Below are positions 36,042 through 45,430 of a stretch of 64,000 nt of DNA, piece after piece. The DNA comes from Hydrotalea sandarakina (GTDB lineage: Bacteria > Bacteroidota > Bacteroidia > Chitinophagales > Chitinophagaceae). The position numbers and the translations under genes are program-made. Positions within the stretch are counted from its first letter, which is position 1, and every line of letters starts with the position of its first letter. The notes under the pieces were generated by a model. It ran no database searches. It worked only from the letters and a program-made list of their open reading frames with translations, and had not been told where the DNA came from. Location: contig NZ_QKZV01000010.1 of the NCBI RefSeq assembly GCF_003254115.1, forward strand, positions 17,141 through 81,140. The letters are read 5' to 3'.

Positions 36042-37853
36042 TTAATCTACTTCAGCACCCATTCTTTTACTTACTTTTTTTCTTTCTTCTTCATCTAAAA
36101 TAACCTTACGCATTCTAATGTGTTTGGGTGTTACTTCAATACATTCATCTTGTTGAATATATTCCATGCATTCTTCTAAGGTCATTTCAATTTTAGGGGT
36201 AATGCGAACGCTATCATCACTTCCGCTGGCACGGTGATTCGTTAATTTTTTTGCTTCTATGGCATTCACATTCAAATCGCCGGGTTTAATATGTTCAGCA
36301 ATAATTTGTCCTGCATAAACCTCTTCTCCCGGATCAATAAAAAAGCGGCCTCTGTCTTGTAATTTATCAATTGAGTAAGCGGTTGTTGTTCCACCAAATT
36401 TTGCAATTAATACGCCATTATTGCGGCCGGGTATTGTTCCTTTCCAGGGTTTGTATTCGCTAAAGCGATGGGCCATTACAGCTTCACCTGCTGTGCCTGT
36501 TAGCATTTGTGAACGTAAACCAATCAAGCCTCTTGACGGTATTTCAAATTCAAGGTGCTGCATTTCACCTTTACTTTCCATCACCAACATTTCACCTTTA
36601 CGTTGTGTTACAAGGTCAATAACTTTTCCGCTAAACTCTGATGGAACATCTACTACTAAAATTTCATAGGGCTCATGTTTTTTGCCATCAATGGTTTTTA
36701 CCAATACTTGCGGATTACCCACTGTTAACTCATAACCTTCACGACGCATGGTTTCAATAAGTACACCTAAATGCAGAATACCACGACCGTAAACCAAAAA
36801 GCTATCGGCACTATCGGTATCTTCTACTTTTAATGCCAGGTTTTTCTCGGTTTCTTTCATTAAGCGATCGCGTAAATGGCGTGAGGTTACAAATTTTCCA
36901 TCCTTTCCAAAAAAAGGTGAGTTGTTAATGCTGAATAACATGCTCATGGTAGGCTCATCTACACTAATAATAGGCAGTGCTTCAGGATTTTCAGCATCGG
37001 CAATGGTATCACCAATATTAAAATCTTCTAAGCCAACTACAGCACATAAATCGCCACATACCACTTCACTTACTTTGCGCTTACCCATTCCCTCAAAAAC
37101 ATACAGTTCTTTTACTTTATTTTTTTTGATGGAACCATCGGCTTGTACTAAAGCAATTTGTTGGTTTTCTTTAATACTGCCGCGAGTTACTTTTCCAATA
37201 GCTATACGGCCAAGGAATGAAGAGTAATCTAATGAAGTTATTTGCAGTTGTAAAGGACCTTCTTGTACTGTTGGCGGAGGAACAAATTTTAAAATACCAT
37301 CCATTAATGGGGTAATATCTTCACTGGGTGTTAAGCTATCATTAAACCACCCGTTTTTTCCACTGCCATAAAAAGTGGGGAAGTTGAGTTGTTCTTCTGT
37401 AGCATCCAAATTAAAAAACAGCTCAAAAACTGCATCATGTACCTCATCGGGGCGGCAGTTGGGTTTATCTACTTTATTAATTACTACAATGGGATGCAAG
37501 TTTAATTGTAATGCTTTTTGCAAAACAAAGCGGGTTTGCGGCATGGGGCCTTCAAAGGCATCTACCAGCAAAATAACACCGTCGGCCATTTTTAATACCC
37601 TTTCTACTTCACCACCAAAATCACTGTGTCCGGGGGTATCAATTACATTAATTTTTACATCTTTATAGGTAACAGCTGCATTTTTGCTAAAAATGGTAAT
37701 ACCTCTTTCACGTTCTAAATCATTGCTGTCCATAATCAGTTCTCCGGTTTCCTGATTATCTCTAAATACCTTGGTAGCATGTAAAATACGGTCCACTAAG
37801 GTCGTTTTTCCATGGTCAACGTGGGCAATGATGGCAATATTCCTAATATCCAT
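36042..37853 (-). CDS. typA: Ribosome-associated GTPase TypA/BipA
   Basis: 603 residues. G1 AHVDHGKTTLVD, G2 region RERGITIFSK, G3 DTPGHSDFGGEVERVL, G4 NKVDKP, then EF-G-like domains II, III and V and the BipA-specific C-terminal domain. Typical TypA stretches include RVLKMADGVILLVDAFEGPM, YGRGILHLGVLIETMRREGY and MTGTAGEAVMAHRFSEYKPW-type motifs (here MLTGTAGEAVMAHRFSEY). Functions in ribosome assembly and stress or low-temperature translation. Divergent from the SUMF1-like gene. Confidence 0.96.
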   Translation of the reverse strand: MDIRNIAIIAHVDHGKTTLVDRILHATKVFRDNQETGELIMDSNDLERERGITIFSKNAAVTYKDVKINVIDTPGHSDFGGEVERVLKMADGVILLVDAFEGPMPQTRFVLQKALQLNLHPIVVINKVDKPNCRPDEVHDAVFELFFNLDATEEQLNFPTFYGSGKNGWFNDSLTPSEDITPLMDGILKFVPPPTVQEGPLQLQITSLDYSSFLGRIAIGKVTRGSIKENQQIALVQADGSIKKNKVKELYVFEGMGKRKVSEVVCGDLCAVVGLEDFNIGDTIADAENPEALPIISVDEPTMSMLFSINNSPFFGKDGKFVTSRHLRDRLMKETEKNLALKVEDTDSADSFLVYGRGILHLGVLIETMRREGYELTVGNPQVLVKTIDGKKHEPYEILVVDVPSEFSGKVIDLVTQRKGEMLVMESKGEMQHLEFEIPSRGLIGLRSQMLTGTAGEAVMAHRFSEYKPWKGTIPGRNNGVLIAKFGGTTTAYSIDKLQDRGRFFIDPGEEVYAGQIIAEHIKPGDLNVNAIEAKKLTNHRASGSDDSVRITPKIEMTLEECMEYIQQDECIEVTPKHIRMRKVILDEEERKKVSKRMGAEVD

Positions 37854-37870
37854 AAAAAAATTTAAGGCTG

Positions 37871-37878
37871 CAAAGGTA
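37871..37878 (-). promoter_or_regulatory. Candidate -7 element for typA
   Basis: Reads TACCTTTG on the minus strand, an exact TAnnTTTG match, 18 bases before the typA start. No clear -33 TTTG was found. Confidence 0.4.
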
Positions 37879-37967
37879 AGGTTTTACTGTGGCTTTATTG
37901 CTATGAATGTTTTTTGTTAACCTGTTGTTAATGCGGAAATCCTTAACTTTATAAAAAATTGTTATTA

Positions 37968-38852
37968 ATGCGTTGGATAGTTGTATTACTTTTTTGTACG
38001 GTAGGTTTTGCTTTTATTACTCAAAAAAACAGTGGAAATGGCAATAAATTAACTACACCCCCCGGTACAGTTTTAATAAAACCCGGTTTGTATATAGATG
38101 CCTATGAAATAAGTGTAGGCAATTGGAAGGATTATACCGAGGGATGGTTACTGGCACACGAAAATGATACCGCCACTTATCAATCCATGCTCCCCGATTC
38201 ATTGGTTTGGGTTTCTTATAGGCAGCATAGTGAAGAATTTATTGAAACCTATTACAGAGGTAATAGTTACAATAGTTATCCCATAGTAGGCATTAGTTAC
38301 GAACAGGCACAGGCATTTTGCAATTGGCGTACAGAAAGAGTAAATGAATTATTGGCGCGTATGCCCAATGCCCCTTTTAGAAGTGTTACCTACCGATTGC
38401 CAACTGAGGCTGAATGGGAAATGGCAGCCAGTGGTAAATTAGATTCCATTAAATTTCCGTATGGCTATCCGGGCGTTTACACCGCTCACAAAAATGATTC
38501 TGTAAAAAACTTTAATTGTCGCTATCCCGACGATGATTCCTTGCATGTAGGGCAACGTGATATTATGCCTGTTAATTTTTCTATTCCCAATCAATATGGT
38601 GTATATAACATGATTGGTAATGTTGGTGAAATGATTGCAGAAAAAGGTGTTGCCAAAGGCGGACATTATGATTTGCCCTTAGCTTATTGTACCATTAAAG
38701 AACGCATGTCATACAAAAACCCCAACCGCTGGCTGGGGTTTCGTTGTGTTTGCGAAGTAGAAACTGCAGCACCTTTTAAAGGGAAAAATACGAAGCCTAA
38801 AAAAGGTAAATCAGTAAAAGGGTTTGAACAAGCAAACCAGGAAAAAGAGTAA
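37968..38852 (+). CDS. SUMF1/EgtB/PvdO-fold (formylglycine-generating-enzyme-like) protein
   Basis: About 294 residues from the ATG at 37968 (MRWIVVLLFCTVGFAFI, signal peptide or anchor); a TTG nine bases earlier is less likely. The FGE-sulfatase fold is shown by DAYEISVGNWKDY, YPIVGISYEQAQAFCNWR, YRLPTEAEWEMAASG, NQYGVYNMIGNVGEM and WLGFRCVCE. Related Bacteroidota proteins include GldJ/GldK gliding lipoproteins, but this one is shorter and has no obvious lipobox. The active-site Cys pair of true formylglycine-generating enzymes is not evident, so a structural or binding role is more likely. Basic C-terminal tail (KGKNTKPKKGKSVKG). Confidence 0.8.
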   Translation: MRWIVVLLFCTVGFAFITQKNSGNGNKLTTPPGTVLIKPGLYIDAYEISVGNWKDYTEGWLLAHENDTATYQSMLPDSLVWVSYRQHSEEFIETYYRGNSYNSYPIVGISYEQAQAFCNWRTERVNELLARMPNAPFRSVTYRLPTEAEWEMAASGKLDSIKFPYGYPGVYTAHKNDSVKNFNCRYPDDDSLHVGQRDIMPVNFSIPNQYGVYNMIGNVGEMIAEKGVAKGGHYDLPLAYCTIKERMSYKNPNRWLGFRCVCEVETAAPFKGKNTKPKKGKSVKGFEQANQEKE

Positions 38853-38856
38853 GGTT

Positions 38857-39987
38857 TTAAACCCTTACGTAGATTTTCTTTTTATCTAAATAATAACCCA
38901 CTACCCAGCATAGCAGCATGTAGGATATGGCGAATAGGAATGAGCCTAAATAAGCGCCGGCATGAATATAAATATTCAAGTATAACCATTGAATAAGCCC
39001 ATGATAGCCTTCCAATGGAATCATGTAAAACACGGTAACCAACAGCTCAGACAATAAATAAATGAACAATGGATTTTTCCCGAATACCTGGAAGAAATAG
39101 CTGATTTTCCCTTCGCCCCAATTTTTAAAAGTTACAAAATACATTACGGCTGCAATAATCATACAATCTAACCCAACCGTATGCAATACAAATGCACTGG
39201 TCCACAATTTTTTATTAATAGGGAAAGATAAATTCCAGAAATAGGATAATACGAACAAACCAAAACCGGCCAGTAACAAATGGGTCAAGGTTTCATAGGT
39301 GTTCCCTTTTTTTTGTATGTAAGCACCCGCAACATAGCCTGCTACAACATTAGCTATGGCGGGCATTGTGCTTAACCATCCTTCGGGGTCAAAAGCTACA
39401 CCTTCCCCATGGTACATATGGTTGGGGCCCATTAACCAAACATCTAAATAATATCCGGCATTGGTTGTCATACCATAAGGGTCAGCCGGATCGCCCCAAT
39501 AGTACATAATTCCCCAATAAATAAACAGCAAAGCAATGGCAATATATAATGTGGTTTTAGGTTTTAAAAACCAAATTAATAAGGAAGCAATACCATAGCA
39601 AAGGGCTATCCGTTGTAATACACCCATTATGCGTGTATTAGCAAAAGGTGCCGAAATAATGTTATGTTGTGCATCTAATCTAAAAAAAGGGAACCAATAC
39701 ATCAGGTAACCCAATAAAAATATAAGTACTGTACGCTTTACAATTTTACCTACAACCCAGCTGTTGGCTTTGCCAGCCCATTTTGGCATTACAAAACTCA
39801 TGGCATTACCTACTGCAAATAGAAACGATGGGAACACTAAATCTGTAGGTGTAAAGCCATTCCAATGAGCATGTTGAAGCGGGGCATAACTTTCAGGGCC
39901 ACCGGGTGTATTTACAATAATCATGAAACAAATGGTCATGCCTCTGAATATATCTAAGGCAGTAAAACGTTGTGTGGGGGCGTTCAT
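38857..39987 (-). CDS. HGSNAT/DUF5009-type membrane acyltransferase
   Basis: 376 residues, about ten transmembrane helices. N-terminal RFTALDIFRGMTICFMIIVN and LQHAHWNGFTPTDLVFPSFLF are signatures of the heparan-alpha-glucosaminide N-acetyltransferase / DUF5009 family; the His in HAHWNG is the conserved candidate catalytic residue. Members transfer acetyl groups to amino sugars across the membrane, e.g. in glycosaminoglycan or peptidoglycan amino-sugar catabolism. Stop codons of this gene and the SUMF1-like gene are only 4 bases apart. Confidence 0.87.
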   Translation of the reverse strand: MNAPTQRFTALDIFRGMTICFMIIVNTPGGPESYAPLQHAHWNGFTPTDLVFPSFLFAVGNAMSFVMPKWAGKANSWVVGKIVKRTVLIFLLGYLMYWFPFFRLDAQHNIISAPFANTRIMGVLQRIALCYGIASLLIWFLKPKTTLYIAIALLFIYWGIMYYWGDPADPYGMTTNAGYYLDVWLMGPNHMYHGEGVAFDPEGWLSTMPAIANVVAGYVAGAYIQKKGNTYETLTHLLLAGFGLFVLSYFWNLSFPINKKLWTSAFVLHTVGLDCMIIAAVMYFVTFKNWGEGKISYFFQVFGKNPLFIYLLSELLVTVFYMIPLEGYHGLIQWLYLNIYIHAGAYLGSFLFAISYMLLCWVVGYYLDKKKIYVRV

Positions 39988-40104
39988 GGCAAGCGTTGGT
40001 TGTGTTGGTTAGGGATTTTTAAAATTACATAATAAAAGCAAAAAATGAAATTAGCCACTATTAAATTATGCGCTTTTTGTTACACAAACGCTTGCATATA
40101 AATA

Positions 40105-40140
40105 AAAAAACCGGTTTTTGACAAACATCAAAAACCGGTT
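40105..40140 (-). terminator. Rho-independent terminator of the M13 peptidase gene
   Basis: A perfect 13-bp stem (AACCGGTTTTTGA, 40109-40121, with its complement 40128-40140), loop of six bases, then a T run on the minus strand, 25 bases after the stop codon. Confidence 0.88.
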
Positions 40141-40164
40141 GAGTGGGTTTATTAAAGAAACTAA

Positions 40165-42201
40165 TTACCAAATTTTAATACGTTCATTTTCCGGCAAATA
40201 CATTTTTTCACCCGGCACAACGTTAAATGCTTTGTAAAACGGTGTAAAGTTCATTAAAGGGCCGTTTACTCGGTACATGGCAGGTGAGTGGGGGTCCGTA
40301 TTAATCAATCTTAAAGCATATGCATCTTTTTCTTTTGAACGCCAAATTTGCGCCAACGATAAAAAGAAGCGTTGATCAGGTGTATAGCCATCAATTTTTT
40401 GAGTAGTGTCTTGGCCTTCTTTAGTCATTTTAAATGCATCATAAGCAATGGCTATGCCCCCAATATCGGCAATGTTTTCACCGGTAGTTAAGGCACCATT
40501 TACATGTACTGTATCTAAAATGGTAAAGCCATTGTATAACTGAATAACTTGCTGCGATTTTTTTCTGAATAAATCATAATCACTTGTACTCCACCAATTT
40601 TTTAAGTTGCCATCTTTATCATATTGTGCACCCTGGTCATCAAAACCATGTGTCATTTCATGGCCAATTACCATACCAATGCCGCCATAGTTAATGGCAT
40701 CATCGGCCTGAGGGTCAAAGAATGGGAATTGTAAAATACCTGCGGGGAAAACAATTTCATTGTACAATGGATTGTAGTAAGCATTAATGGTAGGCGGGGT
40801 CATTTCCCATTCTGTTCTATCTACCGGTTTGCCTAACTTACTAATCATGTATTGGTAGTTATTGGCTTCGGCAGCCATTATATTGTTGAAGTATTGGTTA
40901 CGTTGAATGTTTACTTTGCTGTAATCTCTCCACTTGTCGGGGTATCCAATTTTTTTAATGAATGCTTGTAGTTTATCTTTTGCTTTTTGTTTGGTAGAAT
41001 CGCTCATCCAATCTAAATTATTAATACGATTTGCAAATGCTTTTTGCAAATTATTCACCAATTCATCCATGCGTTGCTTGGCTTCTTTTGTAAAATATTT
41101 TTCTACATACAATTGCCCCAATGCTTCGCCAATTTGTGCATCAATGGTACGATAAACATTTTCCCAACGGGGCTTCATTTGTGTTTGTCCGTTTAAGGCT
41201 TTGCCATAATAGTTAAATGAAGCTTGTACAAATGGGGTACTCAAATAACGAGCTACACCATTTAAAGTGTGTAACCGTAAATACAATTGCCAGGTAGCAA
41301 TTGGCTGTGTGGTAATGAGTTGATTAAGTTTAGCATAAAATTCAGGTTGTTGCACATTGATTGAATCTACCTGTATGTTCAATGTTTTTAACAGCATTGG
41401 CCATTGCAGATTAGGCATGGTTTTGCTAAGTTGTGCAACGGCCATTTTGTGGTAGTTGCTTTGCGGATCGCGAAGGGCTACATTGGTTTTATGACTTTCA
41501 GCCATTTGTTTTTCCAATGCATATACTTGCTCAACTTGTTGTGTAGCAGTAAGGCTGTCTGTTCCGGTTAGTATTAATAGTTTTTGTAAGTAGTTTTTAT
41601 AAGCTTGCACTACGGCTTGTGTAGCAGCATCGGTTTTAAAATAATAATCGCGATCGGGTAAACCTAAACCGCCCTGGCTGAATACAGCAATGGTAGCCAT
41701 ACTGTTTTTATCGTCGGGATACACACCAAAGTCAAACAACATGCCACTTCCACGGGTATGCGCTTGTGCTGCGTAATGAATAATGTCGGCAGCATTTTTT
41801 AATGTATTAATTTCATTCAATTCCGGCTGAATAGGCGTATAACCCAGTTTTTCAATGGTAGTTGAATCCATGCCCGAAGCAAAAAAATCACCTACTTTTT
41901 GTTGAATACTGCCGGCAGGTGCAGCATTTTTTTCAGCATCTAACAAAATGGTATGAATATTATTTTTGGTGCGATTATATAAATCGAGAAAAGCACCTGC
42001 ACCTACTTCAGAAGCAGGAATGGTAGTTTTTTTCAGCCAATTGCCATTAGCGTAAAGAAAAAAATTATCTCCGGGTTTTACGGAAGTGTCAATGGCACTA
42101 AGGTCAATAAAAGCAGAAGGTGCATTCTGTTTTTGTTGACAGCCGGTGCAGGCAAGCATTGCCAATGCTGTGCTTGTTACAAATGTTTGTACAAATTTCA
42201 T
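40165..42201 (-). CDS. M13-family (neprilysin-like) zinc metallopeptidase lipoprotein
   Basis: 678 residues; lipoprotein signal (LAMLACTGCQQK). N-terminal DTSVKPGDNFFLYANGNWLKK is the start of the peptidase M13 N-domain. The catalytic zinc site is GMVIGHEMTHGFDDQGAQYD (about residue 520), with the third ligand in TTGENIADIGGIAIAYDAF and the C-terminal NGPLMNFTPFYKAFNV. All catalytic residues appear intact. Likely degrades oligopeptides in the periplasm or at the surface. Monocistronic, with its own terminator. Confidence 0.95.
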   Translation of the reverse strand: MKFVQTFVTSTALAMLACTGCQQKQNAPSAFIDLSAIDTSVKPGDNFFLYANGNWLKKTTIPASEVGAGAFLDLYNRTKNNIHTILLDAEKNAAPAGSIQQKVGDFFASGMDSTTIEKLGYTPIQPELNEINTLKNAADIIHYAAQAHTRGSGMLFDFGVYPDDKNSMATIAVFSQGGLGLPDRDYYFKTDAATQAVVQAYKNYLQKLLILTGTDSLTATQQVEQVYALEKQMAESHKTNVALRDPQSNYHKMAVAQLSKTMPNLQWPMLLKTLNIQVDSINVQQPEFYAKLNQLITTQPIATWQLYLRLHTLNGVARYLSTPFVQASFNYYGKALNGQTQMKPRWENVYRTIDAQIGEALGQLYVEKYFTKEAKQRMDELVNNLQKAFANRINNLDWMSDSTKQKAKDKLQAFIKKIGYPDKWRDYSKVNIQRNQYFNNIMAAEANNYQYMISKLGKPVDRTEWEMTPPTINAYYNPLYNEIVFPAGILQFPFFDPQADDAINYGGIGMVIGHEMTHGFDDQGAQYDKDGNLKNWWSTSDYDLFRKKSQQVIQLYNGFTILDTVHVNGALTTGENIADIGGIAIAYDAFKMTKEGQDTTQKIDGYTPDQRFFLSLAQIWRSKEKDAYALRLINTDPHSPAMYRVNGPLMNFTPFYKAFNVVPGEKMYLPENERIKIW

Positions 42202-42235
42202 GTGCTTGGTTTTAATGAATAATAAAAGTAACCGA

Positions 42236-42243
42236 CAAAACTA
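42236..42243 (-). promoter_or_regulatory. Candidate -7 element for the M13 peptidase gene
   Basis: Reads TAGTTTTG on the minus strand, matching TAnnTTTG, 35 bases before the start codon. No good -33 element at the expected distance. Confidence 0.35.
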
Positions 42244-42388
42244 CTTGTGGCACTTAAAAATAAATGGAAAAATATTGCAAATTATTATTAATGGAATAAA
42301 ATGTTGATGAACGGATTGTATGCTTGGCAATTGCTTTTCAACAGTTATAAAGAACCGGAATAAAAAAAGGATTGGATAGGTTTTTCAG

Positions 42389-42421
42389 AAAAAAGCCGAC
42401 CTGATAACAGGGCGGCTTTTT
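42389..42421 (-). terminator. Rho-independent terminator of the THX gene
   Basis: Hairpin with outer stem AAAAAGCCG/CGGCTTTTT (42390-42398 with 42413-42421), an A-G mismatch, inner stem CCTG/CAGG and loop ATAA. It lies just after the THX stop codon on the minus strand, with a T run. Confidence 0.8.
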
Positions 42422-42427
42422 AAGAAG

Positions 42428-42538
42428 TTACGATGCTTTAACAGCAAGTTTTTTTACTTGTTTTTTGTGTGGTCTTGTTTTGCCAAATGAGCCTTTAAAA
42501 CGCTTGCCTTTGGCTGTTTTTTTGTCACCTCTACCCAT
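42428..42538 (-). CDS. 30S ribosomal protein THX
   Basis: 36 residues, strongly basic, starting MGRGDKKTAKGKRFKGSFGK and continuing TRPHKKQVKKLAVKAS. The 'MGxGDxxTxxGKxxxGxxGxxRP' pattern is that of the short ribosomal protein THX (bS-Thx), which stabilises the head of the 30S subunit and is widespread in Bacteroidota. Flanked by terminators on both sides and located directly downstream of the HU gene. Too short for routine ORF calling but the match is clear. Confidence 0.88.
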   Translation of the reverse strand: MGRGDKKTAKGKRFKGSFGKTRPHKKQVKKLAVKAS

Positions 42539-42583
42539 AATAATTTTTGATTTTAATATTTGTTTACGAGCAAAAATAAAAAA

Positions 42584-42608
42584 AAATCCTGCTGATGCAG
42601 CAGGATTT
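42584..42608 (-). terminator. Rho-independent terminator of the HU gene
   Basis: AAATCCTGCTG (42584-42594) and CAGCAGGATTT (42598-42608) form a perfect 11-bp stem with loop ATG, followed on the minus strand by a T run, 21 bases after the HU stop. Confidence 0.85.
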
Positions 42609-42628
42609 AAATTTTGTGTTGCAGAAAA

Positions 42629-42898
42629 TTACAATTTGCTGCTTAACTCTTTACCGGCTTTAAAGCGGGCAACTTTTTTAGCTTTAATTTTAATAGGCGC
42701 GCCGGTTTGAGGGTTACGACCGGTACGGGCAGCACGCTTTGAAACTGAGAAAGTTCCAAAACCTACTAATGTAACTTTTCCACCACCTTTTAAAGTTTTA
42801 GTAACTGCTTCTACAAATGAATCTAAAGCAGCATTTGCTTGTGTTTTAGTAATTTCAGCGTCTTCTGCAATTTTTGCAATTAATTCAGCCTTGTTCAT
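42629..42898 (-). CDS. hup: HU-family DNA-binding protein
   Basis: 89 residues. [26 protein letters not shown] begins the HU/IHF helical part; [25 protein letters not shown] is the diagnostic arm segment with the DNA-intercalating RNPxTG. Ends [16 protein letters not shown]. Nucleoid-compaction protein acting as a homodimer. It has a well-matched Bacteroidota promoter upstream and a terminator downstream, so it is a single-gene unit. Confidence 0.96.
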   Translation of the reverse strand: MNKAELIAKIAEDAEITKTQANAALDSFVEAVTKTLKGGGKVTLVGFGTFSVSKRAARTGRNPQTGAPIKIKAKKVARFKAGKELSSKL

Positions 42899-42930
42899 AG
42901 ATGATTGTTTAATTAGTTAAATAACAAAAA

Positions 42931-42960
42931 CAAATGTATAGGCTTTTACCAATTAACAAA
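42931..42960 (-). promoter_or_regulatory. Bacteroidota-type promoter of the HU gene
   Basis: On the minus strand TTTG (42957-42960), an 18-base spacer and TACATTTG (42931-42938). This fits the -33 TTTG / -7 TAnnTTTG consensus of the primary sigma factor of this phylum. It lies 33 bases before the HU start codon. Confidence 0.7.
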
Positions 42961-43196
42961 ATATTTTTTCATTTTTTTTGAGCACATGTTTTGCCCCAAA
43001 ATACTGTAAGCATAAGGCTTTCCCCAAAACGGGCATTGTTTCGATATTCAGTAATGCATGGTATTAATTCGCTGAAATGCACTGTGGGCAAGGGTTTGGC
43101 TTGATTAGTGATAGAAAATGAGATGCAGCAAGGGTTTTCGGGAAATATAGGGAAGTTTGTTCAATGAAAAAATAGTAGTAAAAAAGCTTTCCACAT

Positions 43197-43502
43197 TCAA
43201 TGCACAACCTGCATAACAGTGCTGAAACTAAGCATTTGCTGCCCCCATTTTTGCTGAATTTCTTCATGCAACAACCTTTCAAACTCATTTCTAAAGCGTT
43301 TTACTTGTGCAATGGAAGGGGCATAAAACTGTATGGCATAGGTTTTTCCTTCACTTTCATCGGTCTCTAATAATTCAACCCATTGGTATTGTTCAAAACA
43401 GCCGGTTTGCATAATGGCAGGTATGTGTTCGGCTTTCATCCATTGTAACCAATCGGAAATAATAGGTGTGGCAATATGCGATGTTATGTTATAAATTATC
43501 AT
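43197..43502 (-). CDS. DUF4286 family protein
   Basis: 101 residues. MIIYNITSHIATPIISDWLQWMKAEHIP and QYQWVELLETDESEGKTYAIQFYAPS are typical of the DUF4286 family, a small ferredoxin-like (dimeric alpha/beta barrel) protein common in Bacteroidota. Its start overlaps the exonuclease III stop by 4 bases (ATGA). Biochemical function unknown. Confidence 0.82.
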   Translation of the reverse strand: MIIYNITSHIATPIISDWLQWMKAEHIPAIMQTGCFEQYQWVELLETDESEGKTYAIQFYAPSIAQVKRFRNEFERLLHEEIQQKWGQQMLSFSTVMQVVH

Positions 43503-44287
43503 ACACTTAATTTAAGGCTTGCAAAAACAGGGCAATGATCGCTGTGTTTTACATCAGGAAAAATAGCTGCTTCAGTAAGTGCTTCTTTTAAATTGTTACT
43601 GATACATATATAGTCTATTCGCCATCCTTTATTTTGTAAACGTACAGATGGGAATCGTTGACTCCACCATGAATAAGCCCCTGTTTGTGTTGGATGTAAG
43701 GCCCTGAAAGTATCAATAAATCCTGCTGCTAAAAATTTTTCCATCCAGGCTCTTTCTTCCGGTAAAAATCCTGATGAGTTTTTATTGCCTTTGGGGTCGT
43801 TTATGTCTATTTCCGTATGCGCAATATTGTAATCGCCTGTAATAATTAGCTGTGGCCGAGTTTTGCGCAGTGTTGTTAAATATGCTAAAAATTCATCAAG
43901 CCATTGGTATTTATAAGTTTGTCGTTCATCGCCGCTGGTGCCTGATGGGAAATATGCATTAATCAAGGTTGTTGCTCCAAAGTCTAATCTTATCACTCTT
44001 CCTTCAAAATCACTTTGTTCTTTTTCATGCCCATAAAATACTGCATCAGGTTTTATTTTAGTAAATACAGCTACGCCGCTATATCCTTTTTTTTGCGCCG
44101 AAAACCAATAGGTTGAATAGCCTAATTGCTCAATGGCTGCTATATCAACATCGCTATTAGCGGCTTTTGTTTCCTGCAAACAAATAATATCAGCAGGATT
44201 GGTTTGCAACCATTCTAACAAACCCTTTTTAATTGCTGCTCTAATGCCATTTACATTGTACGATATAATGCGAATTTTTTTTTGCAT
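43499..44287 (-). CDS. xth: Exodeoxyribonuclease III (AP endonuclease, Xth family)
   Basis: 262 residues. ISYNVNGIRAAIKKG with the Asn ligand, DIICLQETKA with the metal-binding Glu, YSGVAVFTK, NAYFPSGTSGDERQTYK, ITGDYNIAHTEIDI with the catalytic Asp/Asn, SWWSQRFPSVRLQNKGWRID and the C-terminal SDHCPVFASL with catalytic Asp-His. Cleaves at abasic sites in base excision repair. Translationally coupled to DUF4286. Confidence 0.95.
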   Translation of the reverse strand: MQKKIRIISYNVNGIRAAIKKGLLEWLQTNPADIICLQETKAANSDVDIAAIEQLGYSTYWFSAQKKGYSGVAVFTKIKPDAVFYGHEKEQSDFEGRVIRLDFGATTLINAYFPSGTSGDERQTYKYQWLDEFLAYLTTLRKTRPQLIITGDYNIAHTEIDINDPKGNKNSSGFLPEERAWMEKFLAAGFIDTFRALHPTQTGAYSWWSQRFPSVRLQNKGWRIDYICISNNLKEALTEAAIFPDVKHSDHCPVFASLKLSV

Positions 44288-44330
44288 AGTGAAGCATTTT
44301 TGCTTTTAATAAAAAAGTTATTAGAAACAC

Positions 44331-45170
44331 CTAATCGTTTGTTTGTATCACCTTTCCTGTAGGAAATGTAACACCAATACTAAGTATTAATTCGTAAGTG
44401 CCAAATGCTTGTTTGGCGCGTCCTTCATAAACTTTTAAATGGCTGTAACGGGCATAATCTACCTTATTCGAAAATTCTAAGTAGGCATATTTAAAAAAGG
44501 TAGCTCGTAAAGCACCCTCAAAACCCATATTCCATCCACCCAACTGAAAGCCTGCATCGTTATTTTGTCCAAATAGCATATTTTGTACATGCGGAATTAC
44601 AGGCCCAATACCTCCTTTGCCTAAGGCATCTATTTTTAAATTGCCATCTCCGGTTTGGTATAAATGCCAACGTTTTACTAAATTAAACAATAAAAAATTG
44701 GCTCCATTATTTAAATAGTAGGCAAAGCCATTAGGTTCATTAAAAGCAACCGTAGTATCTACCTCTCTGTTATTTAACTTCCCAACAATATGGGCATTTT
44801 GGTCGGCAAAAATATATTTCGTGTGATCAAAATTTATTTCAAAAAACAGGCCTTTCTTGCGGTTAATTAAAAATCCTAATCGGTAATTGTACTGCGGAAT
44901 GGAGATAGGTATGCGCATTATTCCTTCATCCCAGCCAATATGATCGTGTGCTTTTACTGCTTTAAATGTGTAATCGTTCCCTAAGCTAGGTTGTACTACT
45001 TTAATGTTGCTGTGTGTATACCACTCTTTGTTATATCCCCAAGAAAAATAAAACGCTCCTTTCCGTTCTTTTTTGTGCTTAATGTTAGTCTGTGTTTGCG
45101 CTGCTAAAAATTGTATACTGCCTGCCATGCCTATTAGTATTATGGCTACTACTCTAAAATGCTGCTTCAT
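44331..45170 (-). CDS. Putative outer-membrane protein of unknown function
   Basis: 279 residues from the ATG at 45170 (MKQHFRVVAIILIGMAGSIQ... signal peptide ending LAAQ); a longer frame from 45224 adds a polar N-terminus that would spoil the signal. The body has aromatic-rich alternating strands (GAFYFSWGYNKEWYTHSNI, YNYRLGFLINRKKGLFFEINFDHTKY, ATFFKYAYLEFSNKVDYARY) and ends in a typical barrel-like strand (YELILSIGVTFPTG). A small outer-membrane beta barrel is inferred. No family name can be given with confidence. Confidence 0.65.
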   Translation of the reverse strand: MKQHFRVVAIILIGMAGSIQFLAAQTQTNIKHKKERKGAFYFSWGYNKEWYTHSNIKVVQPSLGNDYTFKAVKAHDHIGWDEGIMRIPISIPQYNYRLGFLINRKKGLFFEINFDHTKYIFADQNAHIVGKLNNREVDTTVAFNEPNGFAYYLNNGANFLLFNLVKRWHLYQTGDGNLKIDALGKGGIGPVIPHVQNMLFGQNNDAGFQLGGWNMGFEGALRATFFKYAYLEFSNKVDYARYSHLKVYEGRAKQAFGTYELILSIGVTFPTGKVIQTND

Positions 45171-45430
45171 ATATTGTTTTGTGTTTTGCTCAATAAACCC
45201 TTGCCAATCTTTCTTATTATCCACTCAACAGCATTTTATATCAATAATGAACCAGCTATTGTTACGGATTTGGAAATTGGTTGCAAAAGTATTGTGTAAA
45301 CGTTAACGAGCAATTTTTTGATTACAATTCAGTTATTTCCGTAATTTGAAAAAGGATTATGGAAGTATTGTTTTGTGGAAGCACCATTTCAATACACCCA
45401 AGCATTAGGAAGTATTTAAAGCAATTCATT

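Noticed and set aside
38849..38868. GTAAGG/CCTTAC hairpin between the SUMF1-like and acyltransferase genes
   Set aside because: Only six base pairs, overlaps both stop codons and lacks a T run, so not called as a terminator.
43064..43288. 74-codon minus-strand frame overlapping DUF4286
   Set aside because: It overlaps the C-terminal part of the DUF4286 gene in another frame and has no recognisable domain.
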